This document shows positions 6,236 through 13,079 of a DNA stretch of 21,421 nt, piece by piece. Under the pieces are notes generated by a model. It searched no databases. It had not been told where the DNA came from and saw only the letters and a list, made by a program, of their open reading frames with translations. Origin of the DNA: a virus; IMG/VR virus record IMGVR_UViG_3300017779_000198, positions 1-21,421 of that record. The stretch is one strand, 5' to 3'. Positions within the stretch are counted from its first letter, which is position 1, and each line of letters begins with the position of its first letter. The position numbers and the translations under genes were made by a program.

Positions 6236-6252
6236 AGTACCCATATAAGATA
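6234..6252 (+). promoter_or_regulatory. candidate phage RNA polymerase promoter (copy 2)
   Basis: AAAGTACCCATATAAGATA, identical over 19 bases to copy 1. It begins inside the stop codon of the RNA polymerase gene (TAA 6233-6235) and precedes the ssDNA-binding protein gene by 24 bases. Confidence 0.6.
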
Positions 6253-6276
6253 ATAAACCATAATCAAGGAGATAAA

Positions 6277-6903
6277 ATGGCACAACAACAAAATGAAAAA
6301 GTAGTAACACCTATTGGCGTTAGTCAGTATGCGTGGTTAACACAGCCTGATACTCGTTTTGATGAGAATGGACATTATAAAACTAATCTCATCTTAAAAA
6401 CTGAGGACGCTGGAGATTTAATGCAACGCATTGATAAAGCTTTGGAAACTTCTAAGGACATAGCTCAAGAAAAAGCTAAGGGTAAGAAGATTAAACAAGC
6501 TGACGCACCTTACTTTGAAGAAGTAGATGAAGCTGGTAATCCAACTGGTAACACTATCTTTAAATTCAAATGCAAAGCACAGATAGTATCTAAGGACGGC
6601 ACAATCATACCTAACAAGGTTGCATTGTTTGACGCTAAGGGTACGCCAATGCCTAAAGATGTGAACGTATGGTCAGGCAGTGAGATGAAAGTCTCAGCTG
6701 AATTGATACCGTACTACACAGCTATGGTTGGTGCTGGTGTTTCTATGAGATTGAGAGCAGTACAAATAATCAAACTAGTAGAAGGCGGTGGCGGTAATGC
6801 TAAAGGCTTTGGGTTTGATGAAACAGATGGCTACGAACATCAGGAGACACAAGTTAAAGATGACATGGAGAGCACGACTGAAACGGAAACCTCTGACTTC
6901 TAA
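6277..6903 (+). CDS. single-stranded DNA-binding protein (T7 gp2.5-like)
   Basis: The 208-residue protein fits the phage single-stranded DNA-binding family of the gp2.5 type: a compact OB-fold-like body (VVTPIGVSQYAWL, FKFKCKAQIV, VWSGSEMKVSAEL, GVSMRLRAVQIIKL). A glycine-rich linker follows (EGGGGNAKGFGF), then an acidic tail ending ETETSDF. In T7 the acidic tail with terminal Phe contacts the polymerase and helicase, and the tail here keeps that pattern. AAGGAG lies 7 bases before the ATG. It sits directly after the RNA polymerase, as in several marine T7-like phages. The 3' end overlaps the endonuclease I gene by 44 bases. Confidence 0.88.
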   Translation: MAQQQNEKVVTPIGVSQYAWLTQPDTRFDENGHYKTNLILKTEDAGDLMQRIDKALETSKDIAQEKAKGKKIKQADAPYFEEVDEAGNPTGNTIFKFKCKAQIVSKDGTIIPNKVALFDAKGTPMPKDVNVWSGSEMKVSAELIPYYTAMVGAGVSMRLRAVQIIKLVEGGGGNAKGFGFDETDGYEHQETQVKDDMESTTETETSDF

Positions 6904-7309
6904 AAAAGTCGGACTTGTTTACGGCTTCAGGTCAGGACTTGAAGAACGTATTGCTGGGGAACTTAGAAGTGAGAGTGTTAGTTACGAGTTTGAAGAAACT
7001 AAATTAAAATATACTAAACCTGAGAAGCTACATACTTACACACCTGACTTCTATCTTCCTGAGCAAGACATATTCATTGAGACTAAGGGATTGTTTACGA
7101 CAGCAGATAGACAAAAAATGAAACTAATTAAGGAACAGTATCCTAAACTGGATATTAGATTCTTATTCAGCAATGCTAAAGCCAAGATAAATAAACGGAG
7201 TAAGACCACGTATGGTATGTGGTGTGAAAAGTATGGCTTCAAGTATGCTACTAAACATATTCCAAAGGAATGGCTATGCGAAATCAAAGGAAAGAAACCA
7301 AGTACATAG
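6860..7309 (+). CDS. endonuclease I, Holliday junction resolvase (T7 gp3-like)
   Basis: It cuts branched DNA and helps degrade host DNA. The sequence FRSGLEERIAGEL, then HTYTPDFYLPEQDIFIETKG, aligns closely with T7 gp3 (FRSGLEDKVSKQL, HTYTPDFLLPNGIFVETKG) and contains the catalytic Glu of SGLEE, the Asp of TPDF and the Glu/Lys of ETKG of this PD-(D/E)XK resolvase. SYGEFCEKHG in T7 matches TYGMWCEKYG here, and IPKEWL matches IPAEWI. I choose ATG 6860, giving 149 residues, the same length as T7 gp3, with AGGAG 13 bases upstream; the frame also has an ATG at 6788, but that adds 24 unmatched residues. It overlaps the ssDNA-binding gene by 44 bases and the lysozyme-like gene by 34. Confidence 0.93.
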   Translation: MTWRARLKRKPLTSKKVGLVYGFRSGLEERIAGELRSESVSYEFEETKLKYTKPEKLHTYTPDFYLPEQDIFIETKGLFTTADRQKMKLIKEQYPKLDIRFLFSNAKAKINKRSKTTYGMWCEKYGFKYATKHIPKEWLCEIKGKKPST

Positions 7310-7719
7310 TAGTCTGTTGTTCTAATACTGCACCGAATACAGACTGGGGCAGCAGAGAGATGGACATAGAAGGACGCAAGGAAGGGTTACTCGAAGGTGG
7401 CTTTCATAAAATAATAAGAAGAGATGGCACAGTAGAAGACGGTAGAGATATTGATTCAGCTGGTGGCTTCTTACATTACAATATGAACAGAGCCAAACAC
7501 CAACCAACCAATAAAAATTCTATAGGAATTGTGTTAGTGGGTGGTAATAAAGAGGACGGCACATCCGACTGTAACTACACTCTTGAACAATTTAAAGCAT
7601 TGAAGTGGACAGTAGATGATTTAAAGATGGAATACCCTGACGTTATAGAAGTCATGGGACACAGAGACATTTTTCATACAAGTGAACCTAACTTTAATGT
7701 ACAAGAATTATTAAAATAA
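7276..7719 (+). CDS. N-acetylmuramoyl-L-alanine amidase homologue (T7 lysozyme-like), active-site residues substituted
   Basis: The fold is that of T7 gp3.5: YIVVCCSNT (T7 FVHCSAT), GGFHKIIRRDGTVEDGRD (T7 VGYHFIIKRDGTVEAGRD), NSIGIVLVGG (T7 NSIGVCLVGG), MGHRD, and a length of 147 against 151. T7 gp3.5 cuts peptidoglycan amide bonds and also binds and inhibits the phage RNA polymerase. Here, by eye alignment, zinc ligand H17 is Cys14, catalytic Tyr46 is Phe43, Lys128 is near His134 and zinc ligand C130 is Ser136; only H122 (His129) remains. The amidase activity may be lost, leaving the regulatory role. AAAGGA is 6 bases before ATG 7276; ATG 7270 is too close to it. Confidence 0.85.
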   Translation: MRNQRKETKYIVVCCSNTAPNTDWGSREMDIEGRKEGLLEGGFHKIIRRDGTVEDGRDIDSAGGFLHYNMNRAKHQPTNKNSIGIVLVGGNKEDGTSDCNYTLEQFKALKWTVDDLKMEYPDVIEVMGHRDIFHTSEPNFNVQELLK

Positions 7720-7735
7720 AATGGAGAAAAAATTT

Positions 7736-7909
7736 ATGGACGCAAATCAAAAAAGAAAATCGAAATACACACAAGTAGTAGTAACACATGAAGTAAAGAG
7801 TATGCTAGAAGCTATCACTAAAGAAACATTTAGAAGTGGGTCAGGTGAGGTGGCGTTCTTAGTACACCAAGCTTACAAAAAACTACAAGATAGAAAGCCA
7901 TACGATTAA
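7736..7909 (+). CDS. small basic protein, possible ribbon-helix-helix DNA-binding protein (57 aa)
   Basis: I take ATG 7736 because GGAGA at 7723-7727 is well spaced from it; the ATG at 7721 overlaps that site and adds only five residues. The product (begins MDANQKRKSKYTQVVVTHEV) has a basic start, a short strand (TQVVVTHEV) and two helices (KSMLEAITKETF; SGEVAFLVHQAYKKLQ). This order fits ribbon-helix-helix (Arc/CopG-like) proteins, but the family assignment is inference. Its stop codon lies in the promoter-like motif at 7907. Confidence 0.65.
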   Translation: MDANQKRKSKYTQVVVTHEVKSMLEAITKETFRSGSGEVAFLVHQAYKKLQDRKPYD

Positions 7910-7925
7910 GTACCCCTATAAGAAT
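7907..7925 (+). promoter_or_regulatory. candidate phage RNA polymerase promoter (copy 3), overlapping two genes
   Basis: TAAGTACCCCTATAAGAAT matches copies 1 and 2 at most positions (AAGTACCC, TATAAGA). It begins with the stop codon of the upstream gene and its last two bases are the first two of the primase-helicase ATG (7924). A transcript starting within or just after the motif would be nearly leaderless. Confidence 0.5.
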
Positions 7926-9519
7926 GGAACAAAATGAAAGCACATTTCTACACCATGCACCATGTTCGTCGTGTGGGTCTAAGGATAACTTAGCCGTATA
8001 CACTGATGGACACAGTTATTGTTTTGGTTGTGGATATCATACAAATGGAGAGTCAATGACAACACCTACCACCACAAAAGACACTGCTGACTTTGTCAGT
8101 GGGACTGTCACCGCTCTTGCCAAACGTAAACTAGATGTCGATACGTTACAGAAGTTTGATTATCAAATAGGCACAGCTCATAAGAGACCAGTGCAGATAG
8201 CTAACTACTATAACAAAGACCATGAACTAGTAGCTCAGAAGTTACGCTACCCTGATAAAAGTTTTCAGTGGATTGGCGAATCTAAAGACGCTCAGTTATT
8301 TGGTCAACACCTATGGCGTGATAAGGGAAGAATGGTTATCGTTACTGAAGGTGAGATTGACGCTCTCTCTGTCTCGAAAGTAAATCAAAATAAATATCCT
8401 GTAGTATCAGTAAAGACTGGAGCTAAGGGGGCTAAGCGTGACTTACTTAAAGAGTTAGAATGGCTTGAGGGTTTCGACTCTGTCGTTCTAATGTTTGATA
8501 ATGATACAGCTGGTAAAGAGGCTGCCACTGAATGTGCAAAAATCTTCTCACCAAACAAGGCAAAGATATGTTCACTGCCTTTGAAGGACGCTAACGAAAT
8601 GTTGTGTGCTAATAAAAGCCAACAACTTATTGACTGCGTGTGGTCAGCTAAAGCTTACCAGCCTGATGGCATTGTAGCTGGTGCTGACCTTTGGGAAGAT
8701 ATTAAAAAAGAAGAAAGCTACGTCACTGTTCAGTATCCATTTGAATGTCTTAACACTAAGACACATGGACTACGCAAGGGAGAACTAGTCACTGTCACTG
8801 CTGGTAGTGGTGTAGGTAAGTCTAGTTTCTGTAGACATGTAGCCTTACATTTACTGAAAAATAATTTCAGCGTTGGTTACATAGCACTAGAGGAATCTAT
8901 CAAGCGTAGTGCACTGGGTATCATGGGAATAGAAATGGGTAAGCCATTACACTTAGACCGCAAAGGTGTTGATGATAAGAAACTAAAAGAAGTATTCGAT
9001 AGCACTGTGGGTGGTGGTAAGTTTTATTTATACAATCACTTTGGCTCAACAGCCAGTGACAATTTAATATCTAAGATAAGATACTTAGCTAAAGGTTGCG
9101 GCGTTGACTTCGTAATACTTGACCACTTACACATGGCACTGTCAGCTGTTGGTGATGAGACTACAAGTGACGAACGTAAACTTATAGATTATACAGTATC
9201 AAAGCTTAGGACTCTAGTAGAAGAGACAGGCATTGGATTAATACTGGTGTCCCACCTTAAGAGACCTGAAGGAAACAAAGGTTATGAGGATGGGGTTGCA
9301 GTATCTATGAATAGTTTACGTGGAAGTGCGTCAATCGGGCAGTTATCTGATATGATAATAAGTATGTCTAGAGACTTACAGTCAGACAAGAACTTGGCTC
9401 AGGTTAACGTGTTGAAAAATAGGTTTAGTGGAGAGACAGGCAAAGCTTGTACACTCTACTATGATTTAGAAACAGGATGTTTAAGGGAGACAGATGGAGA
9501 TGCACAGGACGACTTCTAA
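7924..9519 (+). CDS. bifunctional DNA primase-helicase (T7 gp4-like)
   Basis: The 531-residue protein unwinds DNA and primes the lagging strand. In order: a zinc-binding domain with Cys14, Cys17, Cys33 and Cys36; a TOPRIM primase core with TEGEIDALS (Glu142), FDNDTAG (Asp192, Asp194) and KDANEML; then a RecA-like helicase with Walker A GSGVGKSS (294-301), ALEES (Glu at 323-324), Walker B FVILDHLH (Asp400), VSHLKRP (His444) and arginine finger KNRFSG (Arg500). The C-terminus DGDAQDDF is acidic with a final Phe, as in T7 gp4. ATG 7924 has no Shine-Dalgarno sequence, while an in-frame ATG at 8056 (Met45) has GGAGAG 5 bases upstream and would yield a helicase without the zinc domain, like T7 gp4B. 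Confidence 0.95.
   Translation: MEQNESTFLHHAPCSSCGSKDNLAVYTDGHSYCFGCGYHTNGESMTTPTTTKDTADFVSGTVTALAKRKLDVDTLQKFDYQIGTAHKRPVQIANYYNKDHELVAQKLRYPDKSFQWIGESKDAQLFGQHLWRDKGRMVIVTEGEIDALSVSKVNQNKYPVVSVKTGAKGAKRDLLKELEWLEGFDSVVLMFDNDTAGKEAATECAKIFSPNKAKICSLPLKDANEMLCANKSQQLIDCVWSAKAYQPDGIVAGADLWEDIKKEESYVTVQYPFECLNTKTHGLRKGELVTVTAGSGVGKSSFCRHVALHLLKNNFSVGYIALEESIKRSALGIMGIEMGKPLHLDRKGVDDKKLKEVFDSTVGGGKFYLYNHFGSTASDNLISKIRYLAKGCGVDFVILDHLHMALSAVGDETTSDERKLIDYTVSKLRTLVEETGIGLILVSHLKRPEGNKGYEDGVAVSMNSLRGSASIGQLSDMIISMSRDLQSDKNLAQVNVLKNRFSGETGKACTLYYDLETGCLRETDGDAQDDF
8047..8058 (+). promoter_or_regulatory. internal Shine-Dalgarno and in-frame start for a short helicase form
   Basis: GGAGAG (8047-8052) precedes ATG 8056-8058, which is codon 45 of the primase-helicase. 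Translation from here would omit all four zinc-binding cysteines but keep TOPRIM and helicase. T7 gene 4 likewise makes a short form from Met64. Confidence 0.6.
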
Positions 9520-9718
9520 CGTGGAATATAAAACAGTAGAATGGACACAGGTAATAATGAAAGCTTTAGCTGAGACTGAAGAGACGAATCATATTATCCA
9601 AATTCCAGTAGGTACTGAACACGCAGAAAGTTTATTAAACATGGCTCTTGACCAACTCGTAGAAGAGGGGGACAACAGAGCATTGCAAATAGAGGTGGTG
9701 AAACACCCCATACACTAG
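9494..9718 (+). CDS. small acidic hypothetical protein (74 aa)
   Basis: It overlaps the 3' end of the primase-helicase by 26 bases. ATG 9494 is preceded by GGGAGA; the ATG at 9500 has its purine run too close. The product (begins MEMHRTTSNVEYKTVEW) contains an alpha/beta pattern (KTVEWTQVIMKALAE, HIIQIPVGTE, LLNMALDQLVEEG, LQIEVVKHP) but no recognised family. Acidic and soluble. Position after the helicase matches the cluster of small genes in T7 (4.1-4.7), without sequence evidence of kinship. Confidence 0.65.
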   Translation: MEMHRTTSNVEYKTVEWTQVIMKALAETEETNHIIQIPVGTEHAESLLNMALDQLVEEGDNRALQIEVVKHPIH

Positions 9719-9728
9719 GAGAAAAACT

Positions 9729-10529
9729 ATGAGTGAATCACAAAAGTTTGACTTTGCTAAACCACAGTTTAAACACATCCCTACAGATGAAGAAATAATA
9801 GTCCCTGTTTCAGGTGGTAAAGATAGTACAGCAGCTTTTATACTAGCTTTACAACACTTTGACAAAGATAAAATTATCCCGTTGCATTACTACACAGGTT
9901 GGGACAACCCAAAAACATATGAATATTTAGATTACTTGGAAGAAAAATCAGGACTAAAGATACAACATACCATATATGAGGAAGCCCCAACAATGCCTGA
10001 TTTAATTAGGAAGATGGGTAAGTTTCCAAACAGGGTCATGAGAAGATGTACAGGAAGATTTAAACAAGTAGCTGTTATGAGATGGTTTAAAAAAAATAAT
10101 TTTTATAACGATAGGAAAGGACAGCTTTGGTTGGGCATCAGGTCGGATGAATCTCATCAAAGAAAGAAAAGATATGGCGACCATGATTCAGCAGAGATAC
10201 ATAGTTATAGAGAAGTGTTTAAAGAAACTCCTAAGTCATTAGACAAGAATGTGACATTAAGGTTTCCAGTCATGGACTGGTCTACTCAAGATTGTTTTGA
10301 TTTAATAAAAGAATATGGGTGGAAAAGAAATCCTTTGTATGATGAAGGTTCTAACAGGGTAGGGTGTTATCCATGTCTGCTGGCGTCTAAGAAAAAACAG
10401 ACAGAAGAATTTAATACCGAGTTTGGACAAAAGCAACTTAAGTTTATTAGAGATTTAGAAAAAGAACTTAATATTAAATACGAAATGTATGATGAAGACC
10501 AAGGTTCTTGTGAGGCATGTAATATATGA
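9729..10529 (+). CDS. PAPS reductase-like / adenine nucleotide alpha hydrolase family enzyme
   Basis: The protein has an N-terminal PP-loop, VPVSGGKDSTAA (SGGKDS at 28-33), typical of enzymes that activate a substrate with ATP by releasing pyrophosphate. RRCTGRFK (Cys107), VGCYPC (Cys213, Cys216) and SCEACN (Cys261, Cys264) give five cysteines, enough for an Fe-S cluster or zinc site as in APS/PAPS reductases and DndC. Homologues are common in phage genomes, generally annotated as phosphoadenosine phosphosulfate reductase; the real substrate is unknown and could concern nucleic acid sulfur modification. No dnd partner genes are nearby. The gene appears more AT-rich than the surrounding core genes. 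GGAG precedes the ATG; its stop overlaps the next start (ATGA). Confidence 0.8.
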   Translation: MSESQKFDFAKPQFKHIPTDEEIIVPVSGGKDSTAAFILALQHFDKDKIIPLHYYTGWDNPKTYEYLDYLEEKSGLKIQHTIYEEAPTMPDLIRKMGKFPNRVMRRCTGRFKQVAVMRWFKKNNFYNDRKGQLWLGIRSDESHQRKKRYGDHDSAEIHSYREVFKETPKSLDKNVTLRFPVMDWSTQDCFDLIKEYGWKRNPLYDEGSNRVGCYPCLLASKKKQTEEFNTEFGQKQLKFIRDLEKELNIKYEMYDEDQGSCEACNI

Positions 10530-10729
10530 AAAGCATGACTCATTTATTACATAGAACATTAGACATTGGAAGCGGTTTAGTTTTATCAATGATAATACAA
10601 ATAGTTTTTTTTCCTGTTTTTGATATACATATTAGAGTATGGGATATGTTTCATTTAGCATTGATATTTACAGCGGTCGGTATCGTACGTAGTTATCTAT
10701 GGTCTAAATATGTTTTTAAATATAAGTAA
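10526..10729 (+). CDS. small membrane protein, DUF7220-like (67 aa)
   Basis: Two hydrophobic segments (about residues 12-32 and 41-56) are followed by RSYLWSKYVFKYK. The order (hydrophobic helix with FFPVFDIHI, then LALIFTAVGIVRSY, then a basic aromatic tail) is that of the small phage membrane family DUF7220, in which an RSYxxRRxF-type tail is conserved. Function unknown. It overlaps the PAPS reductase-like gene by four bases and directly abuts the next gene, so it belongs to the same accessory cassette. Confidence 0.7.
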   Translation: MKSMTHLLHRTLDIGSGLVLSMIIQIVFFPVFDIHIRVWDMFHLALIFTAVGIVRSYLWSKYVFKYK

Positions 10730-11017
10730 ATGGAAAAGAAAAGATACTTACCCAAACTAGACCTTATCAAGCATGACTTCGTTATGGTCTATTGGGTTGA
10801 TATAGAATCTGATAGTAACTGGCGTGACATTGATGACCTCATTACTGATGAGCTACCTATATGTATTTCTAGTGGGTGGTTAATTAAAAAAGATAACAAG
10901 GTGACTAGGCTCGCTAGTGACTTCAACATAGATAGTGATGGTAAGATAAAAGATATCGGGAACACCACTATCATTCCGACTTGCGTAATACAAAAAATAA
11001 TTAAAATAAAATTATGA
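10730..11017 (+). CDS. conserved small phage protein (95 aa), function unknown
   Basis: The ATG is the base after the previous stop. The product has the pattern VYWVDIESDSNW then LPICISSGWLIKKDN and a final hydrophobic segment TIIPTCVIQKIIKIKL. This WxDIxSxSxW ... P-x-C-x-S-x-GW-L ... P-x-x-x-I arrangement recurs in small proteins of marine phages and is of unknown function; it looks like an all-beta (SH3-like) fold. There is no clear ribosome binding site, so it may rely on coupling. It overlaps the nuclease gene by four bases. Confidence 0.7.
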   Translation: MEKKRYLPKLDLIKHDFVMVYWVDIESDSNWRDIDDLITDELPICISSGWLIKKDNKVTRLASDFNIDSDGKIKDIGNTTIIPTCVIQKIIKIKL

Positions 11018-11343
11018 AGAAAAATGACAAGGGGCACTGGGCTGAGCTGTTCGGCAAGGCATGGTTAATCGAGCAAGGTTACTGGGTATTTACTAACGTT
11101 GCACCGCAAGGTGTAATTGATTGTGTTGCCATTAATCAGAAGACACATGAGTGTATCTACATTGATTTCAAATGTGCGTCTTACAATCCAAAGGGATGGA
11201 TTACTTCACGTATTACTAATGCACTGGGTAATAAGCTTGGGGTAAAAATAGTTTACGTCTGTCCTGAAACTAAAAAGGTTTGGTTCAAGCGTGACCTAAA
11301 AGAATATAGAAAACAGTTAAGCAAAGGAGAACATTTTAAATGA
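11014..11343 (+). CDS. PD-(D/E)XK nuclease-like protein (109 aa)
   Basis: The sequence fits a minimal PD-(D/E)XK nuclease: Glu11 in an N-terminal helix (HWAELFGKAWLIEQGY), then GVIDCVAI with Asp36, then YIDFKCA with Asp51 and Lys53, and a C-terminal helix. This resembles Holliday-junction-resolvase-like or intron-type PD-(D/E)XK endonucleases. Substrate unknown; it could repair, process host DNA or help recombination. It is a second nuclease of this fold, unrelated in sequence to the endonuclease I at 6860. It overlaps both neighbours by four bases (ATGA), so it is translated with the DNA polymerase. Confidence 0.72.
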   Translation: MKKNDKGHWAELFGKAWLIEQGYWVFTNVAPQGVIDCVAINQKTHECIYIDFKCASYNPKGWITSRITNALGNKLGVKIVYVCPETKKVWFKRDLKEYRKQLSKGEHFK

Positions 11344-13079
11344 AGAGGAGATACGTGTTTGACATTGAGTCTGATGGACTCATGGATGAAGCAACTAAGA
11401 TACATTGTATTATCTTGTACGATATAGACAAAGATGAAATAATACATGTTGATAACTGGGACGCTATAAAGTTAATGAGTCGTGCTAAGTTATTAATTGG
11501 ACACAACATAGTTAAGTTTGATTTACCTATGTTAAAAAAGTTTTATGACTTTGAACCTAAAGGAGAAATCTTTGACACTATTATCGCTACACGTTTATTA
11601 TTCCCTGACATTAGAGACGCAGACTTTAAGCGTGGTAATGACTTTCCCACTAAGCTTATAGGTAGACACAGTCTTGAGTCATGGGGTCACCGCATTGGTG
11701 AGTATAAAGCACACATAGAAACAGACTGGAAAACATTTACCCCTGAAATGTTAGAGTACTGTAAGCAAGACGTACATGTTAACGTTGGTTTGTATCGAGC
11801 AATAGAAAAGAAAGGTTACTCTAAACAAGCTATGGAACTAGAGCATGACGTAGCTAAACTTATATTCAAACAAGAACAATATGGCTTTATGTTTGATGAA
11901 GACAAAGCCAAAGAACTCTATGGTAAACTAGAAGCTAGACGCTTAGAGATAGAAGAGGAACTACAAGAACTGTTCCCACCTATAATTAAAGAGACAACAT
12001 TCATACCTAAAGTTAACAACAAGACTAGAGGGTATGTTAAGGGTCAACCATTTATTAAGAAGCATGAAGAAACATTTAATCCATCCAGTAGACAACACGT
12101 ATCACAAAGACTGATAGATAAGTATGACTGGAAACCTGATGAGTATACAACTGATGGTAAGCCTAAGGTTGATGACTCAGTACTAAACAGTTTAGATTAT
12201 CCTGAGGCAAAACTCCTCGCTGAACATTTCCTTTTAGATAAAAGGATTGGACAGTTAGCCACAGGTAATCAGGCATGGTTGAAGCTTGTTAAAGCTGGCA
12301 GACTTCACGGCACTTGCAACACCAACTCGACAGTGACTGCAAGAGCCAGCCATGCCTACCCTAATTTAGCACAAGTACCCAGTGCTCACGCACCTTACGG
12401 TAAAGAGTGTAGAGAATTATTTACTACACCATTCAACCGCAAGCTAGTGGGTATAGATGTATCAGCATTGGAAGTCAGAATGTTAGCACACTACATGGCT
12501 AAGTTTGACAACGGTGCATACACTAAGGTGGTACTTGATGGTGACATACATACAGAGACACAGAAGCTAGCTGGTCTAGATTCAAGAGACTTAGCTAAAC
12601 GTTTCTATTATTGTTTCTTGTATGGTGGTGGCGTGAACAAGATAGCTGATGTTACTGGTAAGACAGTAAAGGAAGCAAAGCAAGTCAAACAAAGATTCTT
12701 AAACAACTTACCAGCCTTGAGTAAACTTATAGAAGCTGTACAAAAAGCAGCAGCCAAAGGTTACATCAAAGGACTAGATGGTAGGAACGTTAAGGTACGC
12801 TCAGCACATTCAGCATTGAATACATTACTACAATCAGGTGGTGCATTGGTATGCAAACGCTGGCTGGTTGAGTTTAATAAAAGAGTACAAGGTTACATGA
12901 ATGTTAACCAAGTAGTGTGGGTACATGATGAGATACAAGTAGAGTGTGGCTCAGACTGGGCTGACATTATTGGTGAGAAAGCTGTTGAAGCTATCGAAGA
13001 AACAGGCAAGTACTTTGATTTAAGAATACCACTGACTGGTGAATATAAAGTCGGTAATAACTGGAGCGAAACACATTGA
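11340..13079 (+). CDS. DNA polymerase, family A with 3'-5' exonuclease (T7 gp5-like)
   Basis: The protein replicates phage DNA. Exonuclease motifs: FDIESDG (Asp8, Glu10), IGHNIVKFDLPML (Asp61), EYCKQDV (Tyr140, Asp144). Polymerase motifs: TARASHAYPNLAQVP, motif A GIDVSALEVRMLAHYM (Asp373), motif B RDLAKRFYYCFLYGGG (Arg416, Lys420, Tyr424) and motif C VWVHDEIQVEC (Asp530). Tyr424 matches E. coli Pol I F762 and T7 Y526, the Tyr state. Length is 579 against 704 in T7. Much of the difference lies around residues 210-251, where T7 has its thioredoxin-binding insertion ending FNPSSR, and at the tip between motifs B and C. The start overlaps the nuclease stop; the end overlaps the exonuclease start. 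Confidence 0.96.
   Translation: MKRRYVFDIESDGLMDEATKIHCIILYDIDKDEIIHVDNWDAIKLMSRAKLLIGHNIVKFDLPMLKKFYDFEPKGEIFDTIIATRLLFPDIRDADFKRGNDFPTKLIGRHSLESWGHRIGEYKAHIETDWKTFTPEMLEYCKQDVHVNVGLYRAIEKKGYSKQAMELEHDVAKLIFKQEQYGFMFDEDKAKELYGKLEARRLEIEEELQELFPPIIKETTFIPKVNNKTRGYVKGQPFIKKHEETFNPSSRQHVSQRLIDKYDWKPDEYTTDGKPKVDDSVLNSLDYPEAKLLAEHFLLDKRIGQLATGNQAWLKLVKAGRLHGTCNTNSTVTARASHAYPNLAQVPSAHAPYGKECRELFTTPFNRKLVGIDVSALEVRMLAHYMAKFDNGAYTKVVLDGDIHTETQKLAGLDSRDLAKRFYYCFLYGGGVNKIADVTGKTVKEAKQVKQRFLNNLPALSKLIEAVQKAAAKGYIKGLDGRNVKVRSAHSALNTLLQSGGALVCKRWLVEFNKRVQGYMNVNQVVWVHDEIQVECGSDWADIIGEKAVEAIEETGKYFDLRIPLTGEYKVGNNWSETH

Noticed and set aside
6788-6859. Upstream ATG extension of endonuclease I
   Set aside because: Adds 24 residues with no family match inside the ssDNA-binding gene; ATG 6860 gives the T7 length of 149.
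12373-12380. AAGTACCC in the DNA polymerase gene
   Set aside because: Inside a conserved coding motif (LAQVPSAH) and lacking the downstream TATAAGA part, so probably chance.
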